The notes: generated by a model not told the origin, from the letters alone. 64,000 bases of DNA from Mucilaginibacter sp. 14171R-50 (GCF_010093045.1 NZ_CP048115.1:4340001-4404000); one strand, 5' to 3'; positions 1 through 8,498 are shown, numbered from the stretch's first letter. Numbers and translations are program-made.

Positions 1-285
1 TTGTTTACTTATCTTTTAGCAGTAACTGTTTTATTCCGCGCGCCTGATAGTCCGCTGGCTGTTTGGTTATCCATGATACCATTTACCGCGCCGGTAGCCA
101 TGATGATACGGATACCGTTTGGCGGCGTGCCCGCGTGGCAGTTAGGCCTGTCGATGTTTTTGATGGTAGCAGGCTTTTTATTCACTACTTACATAGCGGC
201 GCGTATATATAGGGTTGGTGTGTTGATGTATGGCAAAAAAGCAAGCTATAAAGAACTGGTAAAATGGTTCTTTTATAAAGAATAA
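1..285 (+). CDS. ABC-2 type (NatB-like) permease, C-terminal fragment
   Basis: This is the last 94 residues of a membrane protein whose start lies left of the window. It has a hydrophobic stretch around residues 2-38 and another around residues 47-70, then a short basic tail (YGKKASYKELVKWF) that would sit in the cytoplasm. The pattern of final transmembrane helices followed by a short charged tail fits the C-terminus of ABC-2/NatB-type permeases, which export sodium or small molecules together with a separate ATPase. The phrase MMIRIPFGGVPAWQLGLS resembles that family. Too little remains to assign a substrate. The apparent first codon TTG is an artefact of the cut edge. Confidence 0.7.
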   Translation: MFTYLLAVTVLFRAPDSPLAVWLSMIPFTAPVAMMIRIPFGGVPAWQLGLSMFLMVAGFLFTTYIAARIYRVGVLMYGKKASYKELVKWFFYKE

Positions 286-308
286 TTGTCCTTTAACCTA
301 TCATAATT

Positions 309-348
309 TAAATCCCCGCCCGAGCCAAAACTTAAGCAGGGATTTTTT
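309..348 (+). terminator. Putative intrinsic terminator after the permease
   Basis: A ten-base stem with one mismatch (AAATCCCCGC paired with GCAGGGATTT) is followed by a T-rich run, 24 bases after the permease stop and just before the exopolyphosphatase start. Confidence 0.6.
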
Positions 349-361
349 AATTTAGCCGCCG

Positions 362-1291
362 ATGGATAACAAGCGCGTTGCCGTAATGGACCTGGGCACA
401 AACACCTTTCACCTGCTGATAGCCGAAGGCCCTGCGGATAACTTTACCACGGTTTTTAAAACCACCGAAGCGGTAAAACTTGGCGAGGGCGGCATTAATA
501 ACGGTACCATCCGGCCCGAAGCTTTTGCCCGCGGCCTTGCAGCCATGCAGCATTTTCAGGACAAGATATTAGATCATAACGTTACAGCGGTTAAAGCCGT
601 AGGCACTTCGGCCGTCCGAAGCGCTGCCAACGGGCAGGATTTTATAGATCAGGTTGCCGAAAAAACCGGCATACAGATCGAGCTCATCAGTGGCGAACAG
701 GAAGCCGCTTATATTTACAAAGGCATTGATGCCAGCGGCTGCTTAAATGATGATAACGCACTTATTATGGATATTGGCGGCGGCAGCGTAGAGTTCATCA
801 TCGCCAATACCAATGAAGTGCTATGGAAGCGAAGCTTTGAGATAGGCGCCGCCCGGCTGATGGATAAGTTCCACCAAACCGACCCGATACCCCTTGCTTC
901 TATCAAAGAACTTACCCGCTACCTGGATGGCAAACTGATGGAGCTGTTCGCGGCAGCGTTAAAGTATAAACCCAAAATGCTTATCGGCTCATCGGGCGCG
1001 TTTGAAAGCTTCGCTGAGGTTATCGAACTGAAAAAAGGCAGGCAATTTAACCTGAACCAAACTAAGGTATATGAATTTGATACCGACGATCTTTTAGATC
1101 TGATTGAGCTTTTGATCAAATCAAGCCACTCCCTGCGCGCAAGCATGAAAGGTATCATCCCGGTAAGGGTTGATATGATCGTAGTAGCCAGTTTGCTTAC
1201 CATTTACATGATGCAAAAGCTGGGGTTAACTGATGTTACTTTATCTACCTATTCGTTAAAAGAGGGTGTGCTGGCGCAGATGCTCGGTTAA
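362..1291 (+). CDS. ppx: Ppx/GppA family exopolyphosphatase
   Basis: Members of this ASKHA-fold family hydrolyse inorganic polyphosphate and/or the stringent-response nucleotide pppGpp. The N-terminal phosphate-binding loop is visible (DLGTNTFHLL from residue 10), as is the second glycine-rich loop (DIGGGSVEF from D137). At 309 residues it is the short, two-domain form without the C-terminal HD domain of E. coli Ppx, which is usual in Bacteroidota. The ATG at 362 puts the first loop at the expected place. The gene is convergent with the next one and the two stops overlap by four bases. Whether polyphosphate or pppGpp is the main substrate cannot be read from sequence. Confidence 0.9.
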   Translation: MDNKRVAVMDLGTNTFHLLIAEGPADNFTTVFKTTEAVKLGEGGINNGTIRPEAFARGLAAMQHFQDKILDHNVTAVKAVGTSAVRSAANGQDFIDQVAEKTGIQIELISGEQEAAYIYKGIDASGCLNDDNALIMDIGGGSVEFIIANTNEVLWKRSFEIGAARLMDKFHQTDPIPLASIKELTRYLDGKLMELFAAALKYKPKMLIGSSGAFESFAEVIELKKGRQFNLNQTKVYEFDTDDLLDLIELLIKSSHSLRASMKGIIPVRVDMIVVASLLTIYMMQKLGLTDVTLSTYSLKEGVLAQMLG

Positions 1292-1995
1292 AATAGCCGC
1301 TTGATTTTATACCACCACCTTTTGTAAAACGGCACTTTCTTAATGATAACCACCTCTCCCATCAGCATTGGCGTCATTTTTAATGAAACGCAGCCCGATC
1401 CTTTTTTAAAATCGTTAATGCCGGTCTCCACACTTTGAAAGCCTATAAAAGAGATTGATAAAGTCTGCGCATTTGAGGGCACATTCAGGCTAAATTCTCC
1501 GTTTTCGTTTGCTTGCGTGCCGATTATTGTTCCCTTTACCTTTATTATAGCCCCTGGCACTGGCTTGTTATCATCATCGGCAAGTATTTTACCCTTTATG
1601 GTGGTATATGTTATAGTATCGCCAATAAGTGTCGCTTTAGGGCTGTTAACCGATTGCGTTACGACCACCTTACCTACCGTGCGTTGTGCCTCTGCTTTGG
1701 TTGTGGCAAAAAAGCTTGTTATTGCCGCAGCTATTGCCAACCTTTTCCATGAAAATTTCGGCCTGTGCTGTACCGCAACCATATTGTTTAAACCAGATAA
1801 CTGATAATTATCAAACCTGCCGCAAACATTATCGCGTTCGGCTAAATAGCTAACGATTTGGCTGTTGGTCATGGCGGTAAAATCGGTTACGGTTTTACTG
1901 CAATGCGCGCAGTGCCGTCCCTGTTCAACCGGTGTCATTTCGTTCCAGTTTTGGTGACAAGGCTCGGGGATAGTGATACTTTTTATAGGTTGCAT
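1288..1995 (-). CDS. Carboxypeptidase-like regulatory (CarboxypepD_reg-like) domain protein
   Basis: The N-terminal half (from MQPIKSITIPEPC) has a cysteine-rich motif with CHQNW, then CAHCSKTV and a later CGRF, typical of a small cytoplasmic domain seen before the membrane anchor in Bacteroidota. A hydrophobic segment follows (LAIAAAITSFFATTKA). The exported part contains a beta-sandwich of the CarboxypepD_reg-like type (KGKILADDDNKPVPGA, later GTQANENGEFSLNVP), as found at the start of SusC/TonB-dependent proteins. There is no peptidase domain. I chose the internal ATG at 1995 because the upstream 19 residues look unlike protein. The biological role is unknown; surface or periplasmic scaffolding is a guess. 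Confidence 0.75.
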   Translation of the reverse strand: MQPIKSITIPEPCHQNWNEMTPVEQGRHCAHCSKTVTDFTAMTNSQIVSYLAERDNVCGRFDNYQLSGLNNMVAVQHRPKFSWKRLAIAAAITSFFATTKAEAQRTVGKVVVTQSVNSPKATLIGDTITYTTIKGKILADDDNKPVPGAIIKVKGTIIGTQANENGEFSLNVPSNAQTLSISFIGFQSVETGINDFKKGSGCVSLKMTPMLMGEVVIIKKVPFYKRWWYKIKRLF

Positions 1996-2135
1996 AAGGT
2001 GTTTTTTATTACAGGATGCAACCCGCCCTGCAATTCCATAAAATAAAATCATTTTTTATGGAATTGTAACTTGCTTAATGTAAACCCGCAATTTTGCCTC
2101 ATCATTTGTATATTGCCCCTGCTTATCCTCATTTC

Positions 2136-4103
2136 ATGAAAAAACTTATCGGTACTTCCCTGTTGTTGCTTTCGGCTGCTTTGGTGCATGCACAAAAAAA
2201 CCATAACGATACCATAACTACCAATTACCAGCCTTCGGTGTTGTTTTCGCCCCTGCCTTATACCGAAAAGGGTAACGAGTTTCACTCGGCCAATGGCGAA
2301 CCGGGGCCAAAGTACTGGCAAAACCGCGTGGATTATAAGCTGGTCGTTAAGCTGGATACCGCCGCCAAAACGTTAAGCGGCACAGCCGATATCACCTACA
2401 CCAACAACAGCCCCGATGCGCTGCAATACCTGTGGCTGCAGCTTGATCAGAATACCTATAAAAAAGACGCCCGCTCAAATTTTGTAACCGGCGCGCAGGC
2501 AACAGAACATACCAGCGGCTACGAGATTGAGTCGGTTGAGGTAATAACCGGCAACGTACGCACCAAAGCGACTTACAAAATAACCGATACCCGCATGCAG
2601 GTACGCCTTGCCAAAGCGCTTGGCAAGGGTGTTATCAAACTCAGCATTAAATACCATTACGCTATCCCCGGCAGCTTTGGCGGCCGTACCGATTATGTTG
2701 ACACCAAAAATGGCAAGATCTTCGAAATAGCGCAGTTTTTCCCGCGGATGTGCGTGTACGACGATAGCCGCGGCTGGGCTACAGCGCCTTTTTTGGGCAG
2801 CGGCGAATTTTACTGTGAGTACGGCGATATCGATTACGCTGTAACTGTTCCGTGGGATGTGTTGGTTGCAGGCCCCGGCGACCTGCTGAACCCTAAAGAA
2901 GTATTGACCGCAAAACAAATTAGCCGTTTGGCAGCTGCCCGCAACAGCGATAAAACCATTATGATACGCAGCGCGGCCGAGATAAACGACAGATCATCTC
3001 GCCCGGTTAATAAAGGCACGCTTACGTGGCATTATAAAATGATGAATACCCGCGATGTAGCCTTGGGCGCTTCCAGGGCGTTTATTTGGGATGCCGCGAG
3101 GGTGAACCTGCCCGGCGGTAAAAAATCGCTGAGCATGTCGGTTTATCCTGTAGAAAGCCAGGGTAAGGATGCCTGGGATCGCTCCACCGAGTACCTGAAA
3201 GGCGCTATTGAGCATTTCTCGGAGAAATGGTACCCTTACCCATATCCTACCGCCATAAACGAAGCGGGCATAGCCGCTGGCATGGAATACCCCGGCATTT
3301 TGTTCGATGGCATGAACGATAAAGCCGGTGAACTGTTTTTTGTTACCGCGCACGAGATAGGCCATAACTGGTTCCCGATGATAGTAGGCAGCGACGAGCG
3401 CCGTTTTGCCTGGATGGACGAGGGCTTTAACACTTTTATAGATGTTTACGCATCAGATGCGTTTAATAAAGGTGAATACGCGCCAAAACGCGACGGTGAA
3501 TATGCGCCGGGCTGCGGCAACCCTGCCGACGAGATCATCGCGCATATCATCGATCCGAACTCGCCAACCATCATGACACAGCCTGATGCAATACCCGAAA
3601 AATACCGTCATCCGTTAACGTATTTTAAACCTGCCTTTGGTTTGATACTGTTGCGCGAGCAGATATTGGGTAAGGACAGGTTTGATTATGCCTTCCGTAA
3701 CTACATCAGCAAATGGGCTTACAAACACCCGCAGCCCGACGATTTTTTCCGGGCCATGGAAAACGGCGCGGGCGAAGACCTGGGCTGGTTCTGGCGGGGC
3801 TGGTTCTATAATAATTACAAGCTGGATATAGCGCTCATAGATGCCAAATATGTTGATAAAGATCATAGCAAAGGTGTAAGGCTAACCATCGCCAATAAAG
3901 AAATGATGGCTATGCCGTTTACCGTGGAAGCCAAATTGAAAGATGGCAGCAAACAACGCACCTATTTCCCGGTGGAAACCTGGCTGCAAAATAAGGTTAC
4001 CACCTTTATTTTACCTACCACGCAGGATGTAGAAAGTGTTACTATCGACCCTGATAATGCCTTACCGGATGTAAACAGGAAGAATAATGTTAGGAAATTG
4101 TAG
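2136..4103 (+). CDS. Secreted M1 family zinc aminopeptidase
   Basis: This gluzincin would remove N-terminal residues from peptides outside the cytoplasm. The zinc site is complete: HEIGH at residues 406-410 and the third ligand E429, exactly 18 residues on, within WMDEGFNTF. The substrate-binding motif is GMEY (382-385) instead of the classical GAMEN, as seen in a subgroup of M1 enzymes. A signal peptide is clear (MKKLIGTSLLLLSAALVHAQ), so I start at the ATG at 2136, not at the possible upstream one. An N-terminal beta-saddle domain precedes the catalytic domain. The stop codon TAG lies inside a dispersed repeat (4099-4123). Confidence 0.93.
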   Translation: MKKLIGTSLLLLSAALVHAQKNHNDTITTNYQPSVLFSPLPYTEKGNEFHSANGEPGPKYWQNRVDYKLVVKLDTAAKTLSGTADITYTNNSPDALQYLWLQLDQNTYKKDARSNFVTGAQATEHTSGYEIESVEVITGNVRTKATYKITDTRMQVRLAKALGKGVIKLSIKYHYAIPGSFGGRTDYVDTKNGKIFEIAQFFPRMCVYDDSRGWATAPFLGSGEFYCEYGDIDYAVTVPWDVLVAGPGDLLNPKEVLTAKQISRLAAARNSDKTIMIRSAAEINDRSSRPVNKGTLTWHYKMMNTRDVALGASRAFIWDAARVNLPGGKKSLSMSVYPVESQGKDAWDRSTEYLKGAIEHFSEKWYPYPYPTAINEAGIAAGMEYPGILFDGMNDKAGELFFVTAHEIGHNWFPMIVGSDERRFAWMDEGFNTFIDVYASDAFNKGEYAPKRDGEYAPGCGNPADEIIAHIIDPNSPTIMTQPDAIPEKYRHPLTYFKPAFGLILLREQILGKDRFDYAFRNYISKWAYKHPQPDDFFRAMENGAGEDLGWFWRGWFYNNYKLDIALIDAKYVDKDHSKGVRLTIANKEMMAMPFTVEAKLKDGSKQRTYFPVETWLQNKVTTFILPTTQDVESVTIDPDNALPDVNRKNNVRKL

Positions 4104-4123
4104 AGACGCGATACTTCGCGTCT
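4099..4123. repeat. Short dispersed hairpin, GACGCGA-TACT-TCGCGTC (copy 1)
   Basis: A perfect seven-base stem with a four-base loop overlaps the stop codon of the M1 peptidase gene. The same 25 bases occur in reverse orientation at 16304-16328. No T-run follows, so terminator function is uncertain. Confidence 0.85.
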
Positions 4124-4135
4124 TCATTTACACCA

Positions 4136-4221
4136 CGTGATTGCGAGGTACGAAGCAATCTTCGATAGAAAGGTCCGCTACAAGCATGTCGAAGATTGCC
4201 GCGCTATCGCTCGCAATGACG
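4136..4221. repeat. Dispersed palindromic element, TTGCGAGGTACGAAGCAATC type (copy 1)
   Basis: The outer arms are ATTGCGAG and CTCGCAAT. Inner arms GCAATCTTCGA and TCGAAGATTGC form a second, perfect 11-bp stem. A nearly identical copy is at 10098-10180. Confidence 0.85.
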
Positions 4222-4258
4222 CTTTATTAAAGGCCAGGTGTCGCGCCGGATCAACCAC

Positions 4259-4360
4259 GTCATTGCGAGGTACGAAGCAATCTCTTTAGGACAGGCGATA
4301 ATGCAGGGCGTTTAAACATACCCACGAGGTTGCCACGTCGCTATCGCTCCTCGCAATGAC
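4259..4360. repeat. Dispersed palindromic element, TTGCGAGGTACGAAGCAATC type (copy 2)
   Basis: Perfect 12-bp terminal inverted repeats (GTCATTGCGAGG and CCTCGCAATGAC) enclose a diverged centre. It lies immediately after copy 1 in the spacer between the M1 peptidase gene and maf; together with copy 1 and the short hairpin it fills nearly the whole 264-bp spacer. Confidence 0.85.
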
Positions 4361-4367
4361 ATATCGG

Positions 4368-4937
4368 TTATTTTATGCGTTTCAATTGCTGGTAAACCTT
4401 CTCGGTAGGCAGGCCTACCACGTTGGTATAAGAGCCGTTGATGCGCTCTATGCCGATAATGCCTATACGCTGCTGGATGCCGTATGAACCGGCTTTATCC
4501 ATGGGCTGGTATTCCTCTACATAACTGCGGACCTCATTCTCGGTAAGCTTACGGAAAAACACTTCGCTCCTATCGTAAAATTTGTTGTATTGCCCGTTGT
4601 GCAACAGGCAAACGCCGGTATAAACCTCGTGCATTTTGCCGGATAAGCGCTGCAGCATCTCGACAGCGTGCTCTGTTGATTCAGGTTTGCCCAATATCAG
4701 GCCATCTATAGCTACAATAGTATCGGCGGTAAGCACTATTTCATCGCTAACGTCTTCGTCAAAGGCCTCGGCCTTTTTAGCCGCAATATACAGGGCAATT
4801 TCGGCTGGGGTTAACCCGTCAGGGTACGACTCGTCCACCTCTTTTAAAACCACACGGAAATCAATATCCATCAGCTTTAAAAGCTCCTGCCTCCTGGGCG
4901 ATTTAGATGCAAGAATTATCTGTGGAAAGGTATTCAT
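4368..4937 (-). CDS. maf: Maf-family nucleoside triphosphate pyrophosphatase
   Basis: Maf proteins hydrolyse non-canonical or excess nucleoside triphosphates (dTTP/UTP or modified bases) to monophosphates in the cytoplasm. The N-terminal signature ILASKSPRRQELL is intact from residue 8, followed by the conserved acidic and lysine residues in EIVLTADTIVAIDG and LGKPE. The length of 189 residues is normal. It is the last gene of a minus-strand cluster with a KdsC-type phosphatase upstream, an arrangement common in Bacteroidota. Which nucleotide it prefers cannot be told from the sequence. Confidence 0.93.
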   Translation of the reverse strand: MNTFPQIILASKSPRRQELLKLMDIDFRVVLKEVDESYPDGLTPAEIALYIAAKKAEAFDEDVSDEIVLTADTIVAIDGLILGKPESTEHAVEMLQRLSGKMHEVYTGVCLLHNGQYNKFYDRSEVFFRKLTENEVRSYVEEYQPMDKAGSYGIQQRIGIIGIERINGSYTNVVGLPTEKVYQQLKRIK

Positions 4938-4983
4938 CTAAGGAAACTTTTGACTTTTTACTTTAAACTTTTGGCTTAACCGT

Positions 4984-5505
4984 CTACCAGCTATATGCCT
5001 GTTCGTTCATCCAGGTGCCTTGCACCTTCATCACTTTTTCTATCACCTCGCGGGCGCAGCCACGGCCCCCGGGTATAGGCGATACATAGCTGCATATCGC
5101 TTTAATTTCTTCGGCGGCATCGGCAGGGCATACCGGCAGGCCAACCAGCTTCATCACAGCAAGGTCGGGTATATCGTCGGCCATGTACAGGATATTGGCC
5201 GGGTTGATGCTTTTTTCTTCGATGAATATTTTAAACCTTTCAGATTTGGTATGCGCGCCCAGGTAAACATCTTTTATGCCCAAACTGTTTAAACGGAACA
5301 GCGCGCTTTTTGACCGGCTGCCCGATATTGCCGCAACATTATACCCGCATTTAACGGCCAACTGCAAAGCGTAACCATCTTTGATATTGAACGCCCGGCT
5401 CTGTACACCGGTTTCGGTAACAAATACCGACCCATCCGTTAGCACGCCATCCACATCAAAAATAAACGTGGTAATATCTTTAAGCTTGGTTAAAAAGGAT
5501 TCCAT
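4984..5505 (-). CDS. kdsC: HAD-IIIA phosphatase, KdsC-like (3-deoxy-D-manno-octulosonate 8-phosphate phosphatase)
   Basis: KdsC removes the phosphate from KDO-8-phosphate in the pathway to lipopolysaccharide inner core. The HAD nucleophile motif is FDVDGVLTDG (D17 and D19), motif II is AISGSRS, and the motif III lysine and acidic motif IV are in IEEKSINPANILYMADDIPDLAVM. The capless, short 173-residue form is typical of KdsC. It sits between iscX and maf. Assignment to KDO metabolism comes from family likeness; another small sugar-phosphate substrate is possible. Confidence 0.85.
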   Translation of the reverse strand: MESFLTKLKDITTFIFDVDGVLTDGSVFVTETGVQSRAFNIKDGYALQLAVKCGYNVAAISGSRSKSALFRLNSLGIKDVYLGAHTKSERFKIFIEEKSINPANILYMADDIPDLAVMKLVGLPVCPADAAEEIKAICSYVSPIPGGRGCAREVIEKVMKVQGTWMNEQAYSW

Positions 5506-5508
5506 TTT

Positions 5509-5640
5509 GTTGGTTCATTGGTTCACTTGTTTATTAGTTCATTGGTGTTTGAACTGAAAGCTGTAAACCGTTACTGAAACTATTGATTACACCGATTGAA
5601 AAGCATCTGCACATCTGAAATCCGCACATCTGCGCATCAA
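5509..5640. repeat. Short-word arrays in the kdsC-iscX spacer
   Basis: The first part repeats a word close to TTGGTTCATT about three times (5509-5545). The second part repeats CACATCTG/GCACATCTG (about 5605-5637). Neither encodes a protein. The style matches the other word arrays in this window. Confidence 0.6.
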
Positions 5641-5641
5641 A

Positions 5642-5884
5642 CTATTGGTTATCCCTCCACTCGTACACCCAGGCGCTTTGTATCTGCTCCAGGTGCCCCT
5701 CGTTTGATTCTTCGCGCGTACCGGCAAAGTTAGGCAGGCTTAGCACCCACTCCAGCAGTTCGGTAAAGCGGATGCGGTATATTTTCGATTCGCCAAAATC
5801 ATCGCCAAACTTTTCGTAAAGGCTCATGGCTATATCTTCGTAATCATTCCAGTGTATGGGTAGGGCGAATTTATCGTCGTTCAT
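5642..5884 (-). CDS. iscX: Fe-S cluster assembly protein IscX
   Basis: IscX (YfhJ) is a small acidic protein that binds iron and the cysteine desulfurase IscS and tunes Fe-S cluster assembly. The 80-residue sequence shows the family pattern: HWNDYEDIAMSLYEKF near the start, then RFTELLEWVLSLPNF, and SAWVYEW at the end. It lies 80 bp downstream of a 2Fe-2S ferredoxin gene on the same strand, but iscS, iscU and hscAB are not nearby. The gene is a normal length. Confidence 0.9.
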   Translation of the reverse strand: MNDDKFALPIHWNDYEDIAMSLYEKFGDDFGESKIYRIRFTELLEWVLSLPNFAGTREESNEGHLEQIQSAWVYEWRDNQ

Positions 5885-5898
5885 TTTCTATTTGTTAC

Positions 5899-5958
5899 AA
5901 TCAAGTATATAACTGTTATTGCTTTTCTTGATTCTTGATTCTAATATCTTAAATCTTT
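5899..5958. repeat. Short-word inverted repeat, TCTTGATT family
   Basis: AATCAAG at 5899 pairs with CTTGATT at 5927, and the word TCTTGATT is repeated in tandem and decays into TCTAATATCTTAAATCT. The same word family occurs at 46864-46945 and 56802-56867. Confidence 0.65.
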
Positions 5959-5964
5959 ACAGGC

Positions 5965-6297
5965 TTAGTGGCCCATAAAGCCCGACTGGTCAGGCAGGGT
6001 TACTTCAATATCGCCATCTATAACCACGCACTGGCATCCCAGGCGCGATGTGATGCGCGGGTTAACGGCCCTGTCAATAAAGTCCTCTTCCTTGTCAGAT
6101 ATCTCCTGGATGTTATCCATCCCTTTGTTCACATAAATATGGCAGGTGCTGCATCCGCAAACCCCGCCGCAGTTATGCTGCAGCTCGATGCCATTTTCCA
6201 GGCAAACATCTAAAACAGATTCCCCTTCGGCAATTGGCAGTTCCACGCTTTCGTGGTCCTTTTCCTCAAAGTTAATCTTTACTTTAAAAATATTCAT
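5965..6297 (-). CDS. fdx: 2Fe-2S ferredoxin (adrenodoxin/Isc Fdx type)
   Basis: This electron-transfer protein would carry a 2Fe-2S cluster in the cytoplasm and probably serves Fe-S assembly or a redox partner. The ligand pattern CGGVCGCSTC followed by a distant fourth cysteine (LGCQC) fits the adrenodoxin-like class. Length is 110 residues. The only ATG in frame at 6297 is just six bases downstream of a TACTTTTG promoter element, so the transcript leader must be extremely short. iscX is the next gene, which suggests a shared role in cluster assembly. Confidence 0.92.
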   Translation of the reverse strand: MNIFKVKINFEEKDHESVELPIAEGESVLDVCLENGIELQHNCGGVCGCSTCHIYVNKGMDNIQEISDKEEDFIDRAVNPRITSRLGCQCVVIDGDIEVTLPDQSGFMGH

Positions 6298-6302
6298 TTT
6301 GG

Positions 6303-6310
6303 CAAAAGTA
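6303..6310 (-). promoter_or_regulatory. Bacteroidota -7 element TACTTTTG for fdx
   Basis: On the minus strand the TAnnTTTG consensus is matched exactly. Only six bases separate it from the fdx ATG, implying a nearly leaderless message. No clear TTTG at -33 was found. Confidence 0.55.
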
Positions 6311-6316
6311 ACAAAA

Positions 6317-7099
6317 TTACTTATCCCCGTTGCCGGTGTTATGGTTTTTGATAATATCCTGACTTATCAGTGTATATATCTGTTGTAAATTTGGCTGCAT
6401 ATTAAGCATTTGCAAATGCCCCTGCATTGTTAAATTGTCGTTACGTACGGCCGGGCCGGTTTGCACACCGGCAGGCAAATGCTCTTTAACCTTGTCGGCA
6501 GTTTCCAGTATCAGCGGGCGCAGCATGTCAAAGCTCATACCGCTGCCGGCCAAAAGCTGCCCGCCTATGTTGTATAAGTGATTGGTAAAATTGCAGGCAA
6601 ACACGGCCGCCAGGTGCAGTACCTTGCGTTGCGCCGAATTTACCCGGTAAACATTGTTGCTGATGCCGCGCGCAAGTTCTTCAAGGGTTTTGGTGATGTT
6701 TTCATCGGCTCCCTCAATACAAAGGGGCACTTGCCTGAAATCAACTTCCTTATTTTTGCTGAAGGTTTGCAACGGATAAAACACACCTGCATTTGTGGTA
6801 TTATCCAGCAACGCCTGCATATCTACCGCGCCCGACGTGTGTACAATAAGCTTGTTAAAGGTGGACAAATGCGGGATAAATCCGGGTATGGCATCGTCTT
6901 TAATAGCCAGTATAAACATGTCGGTGTCAGGGCTCAGGCTTTCCGGCTTGTCAATAGCTTCGGCACCAATATGATAGGCCAGCAAAGCCGCATGCTGCAT
7001 ATCGCGGCTGTAAACCTGCACTATGCGGTGCCCTGCATTTTTAAGCGCGGCGCCTAAATGGGTGGCAACGTTGCCCGAACCGATGATGGTTATACGCAT
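6317..7099 (-). CDS. Rossmann-like and DUF2520 domain dehydrogenase
   Basis: The N-terminus is a dinucleotide-binding fold (MRITIIGSGNVATHLG), and the C-terminal helical half matches the DUF2520 domain (HLAAVFACNFTNHLY). The family resembles 6-phosphogluconate/F420-dependent dehydrogenases, but the reaction is not established. I start at the ATG at 7099, which places the glycine-rich loop at residues 7-12; the 37 residues upstream are not protein-like and overlap the divergent hydrolase promoter region. It heads the cluster running through fdx, iscX, kdsC and maf, a neighbourhood often conserved in Bacteroidota. Confidence 0.85.
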   Translation of the reverse strand: MRITIIGSGNVATHLGAALKNAGHRIVQVYSRDMQHAALLAYHIGAEAIDKPESLSPDTDMFILAIKDDAIPGFIPHLSTFNKLIVHTSGAVDMQALLDNTTNAGVFYPLQTFSKNKEVDFRQVPLCIEGADENITKTLEELARGISNNVYRVNSAQRKVLHLAAVFACNFTNHLYNIGGQLLAGSGMSFDMLRPLILETADKVKEHLPAGVQTGPAVRNDNLTMQGHLQMLNMQPNLQQIYTLISQDIIKNHNTGNGDK

Positions 7100-7178
7100 A
7101 ATAGGTGTATCAAGTAATGGCACAAACTTAAATATTTCTGCTATTTTTATTTTCTTATTCCGCAATCCCGATCGCTTG

Positions 7179-8105
7179 ATGAAATTTTTAAAAAACCTGT
7201 TCCTGATCATTATTTTGTTGATAATATTTGGTGGTGCCGCCCTGTATATTATTTACGATCACTATAATGCAGAGAAAAAAGAACTGACCTACGAACTGCG
7301 CAAAAGCACTAACGGCAGCTATATCGATTTAACCCATGGAGTTACCCATTACGAACTTGACGGCCCTGATACCGGTAAGGTTGTGGTTATGCTGCATGGT
7401 GTTACCGTGCCGTACTACATCTGGAACGGTACCTTTGAGTATTTAACAGAGCATGGTTTCCGTGTTTTACGGTACGACCAGTATGGCCGCGGCTACTCTG
7501 ACAGGCCGGATGTGGTGTATAACAAACAACTTTATTTTGAACAGCTTAACGAACTTATCGATCAGCTTCACCTGAAAAAACCGGTTAGTCTGGTGGGTGT
7601 ATCGTTTGGCGGCATGCTGGCTACCGACTTTACCGTGGCTTACCCCGATGCGGTGAACAAAGTTGTGCTTATCGATCCGGGCTACCCTGCGAATAAAATT
7701 AAAGTGCCCCAATTTGTAGCCGAATATTACGAAGCCATACACCCCGAAGAAAGGGCGCTGGGGCAAATGGACGATTTTAAATATCCCGACCGGCACCCTA
7801 CCTGGGTTGAACGTTACCGCCCGCAAATGGAATATAAGGGGTTCAGGCACGCTATCATTTCAACCGTTTATAATTACGGCGCTCAATATAATGGGCGGCA
7901 AAGCAATGCCGCCCTTAATAACCTCCATAAACCGGTAATGCTTATCTGGGGTAAAGAAGATAAAACCGTGCCCTTTACCTACAGCGACTCGGTGCGGAGC
8001 GTTTTAAAAACCGAATTTTTACCTGTTGACGATGCGGGGCACCTGCCGTACATAGAACAGGCAGATATAGTGAACCCTGCTTTGGTAACATTTCTGCGCA
8101 AATAA
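7179..8105 (+). CDS. Membrane-anchored alpha/beta hydrolase
   Basis: This is a serine hydrolase of the alpha/beta fold with an N-terminal membrane anchor (hydrophobic residues 7-25). The oxyanion region VVMLHGVTV, the nucleophile elbow GVSFGG with S142, the acid in VMLIWGKEDKTVP, and the catalytic histidine in DDAGHLPYIEQ are all present. The start at 7179 leaves 79 bp to the divergent DUF2520 gene. The substrate is unknown; esterase, lipase or lactonase activity would all fit. Its catalytic domain should face the periplasm. Confidence 0.88.
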   Translation: MKFLKNLFLIIILLIIFGGAALYIIYDHYNAEKKELTYELRKSTNGSYIDLTHGVTHYELDGPDTGKVVVMLHGVTVPYYIWNGTFEYLTEHGFRVLRYDQYGRGYSDRPDVVYNKQLYFEQLNELIDQLHLKKPVSLVGVSFGGMLATDFTVAYPDAVNKVVLIDPGYPANKIKVPQFVAEYYEAIHPEERALGQMDDFKYPDRHPTWVERYRPQMEYKGFRHAIISTVYNYGAQYNGRQSNAALNNLHKPVMLIWGKEDKTVPFTYSDSVRSVLKTEFLPVDDAGHLPYIEQADIVNPALVTFLRK

Positions 8106-8141
8106 TATCTAAACCATAAATAAACACTAAAAACAATTACT

Positions 8142-8477
8142 ATGGATACTTCTCTGATTACCACCAGCACCGCCTTAGATGGTTACAAGGTTGTTAAGCA
8201 TTTGGGCGTGGTACGCGGTATAACCGTGCGCAGCCGCAGCGTAGTAGGCAACTTTGCCGGCGGTATACAATCGCTTTTTGGCGGCAGGCTTTCTGTTTAT
8301 GTAGAGCTTTGCGAGAACGCCCGCGAAGAAGCCTATCACCTGCTGATACAACATGCCCAGGCCTTAGGCGCAAACGCCATCCTGAGTATGCGTTACGATG
8401 CCAACGAGGTAATGCAGGGCATCACCGAAGTACTGGCTTACGGTACTGCAGTAGTTGTTGAGAAGGTGGCGGAGTAA
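8142..8477 (+). CDS. YbjQ family (UPF0145) heavy-metal-binding-like domain protein
   Basis: The 111-residue protein matches the YbjQ/UPF0145 family: an ITTSTALDGYKVVKHLGVV start, then RSRSVVGNFAGGIQSLFGGR, and the signature GANAILSMRYD before a final beta strand with GTAVVVEKV. The family forms pentamers. Its function is not known, despite the metal-binding name. It lies 36 bp after the hydrolase gene and may be cotranscribed with it. Confidence 0.9.
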   Translation: MDTSLITTSTALDGYKVVKHLGVVRGITVRSRSVVGNFAGGIQSLFGGRLSVYVELCENAREEAYHLLIQHAQALGANAILSMRYDANEVMQGITEVLAYGTAVVVEKVAE

Positions 8478-8498
8478 TTTTTATTTTGTCAAGATATG

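Noticed and set aside
2094..2135. Upstream ATG for the M1 peptidase gene
   Set aside because: It would put 14 residues before a perfect signal peptide; the ATG at 2136 is better.
5509..5640. Small RNA or riboswitch between kdsC and iscX
   Set aside because: The stretch is made of repeated words without a recognisable aptamer fold.
6578..7057. 159-residue open frame opposite the DUF2520 dehydrogenase gene
   Set aside because: It is a shadow of the real gene on the other strand. Its sequence has no domain or signal, and the forward gene has clear motifs.
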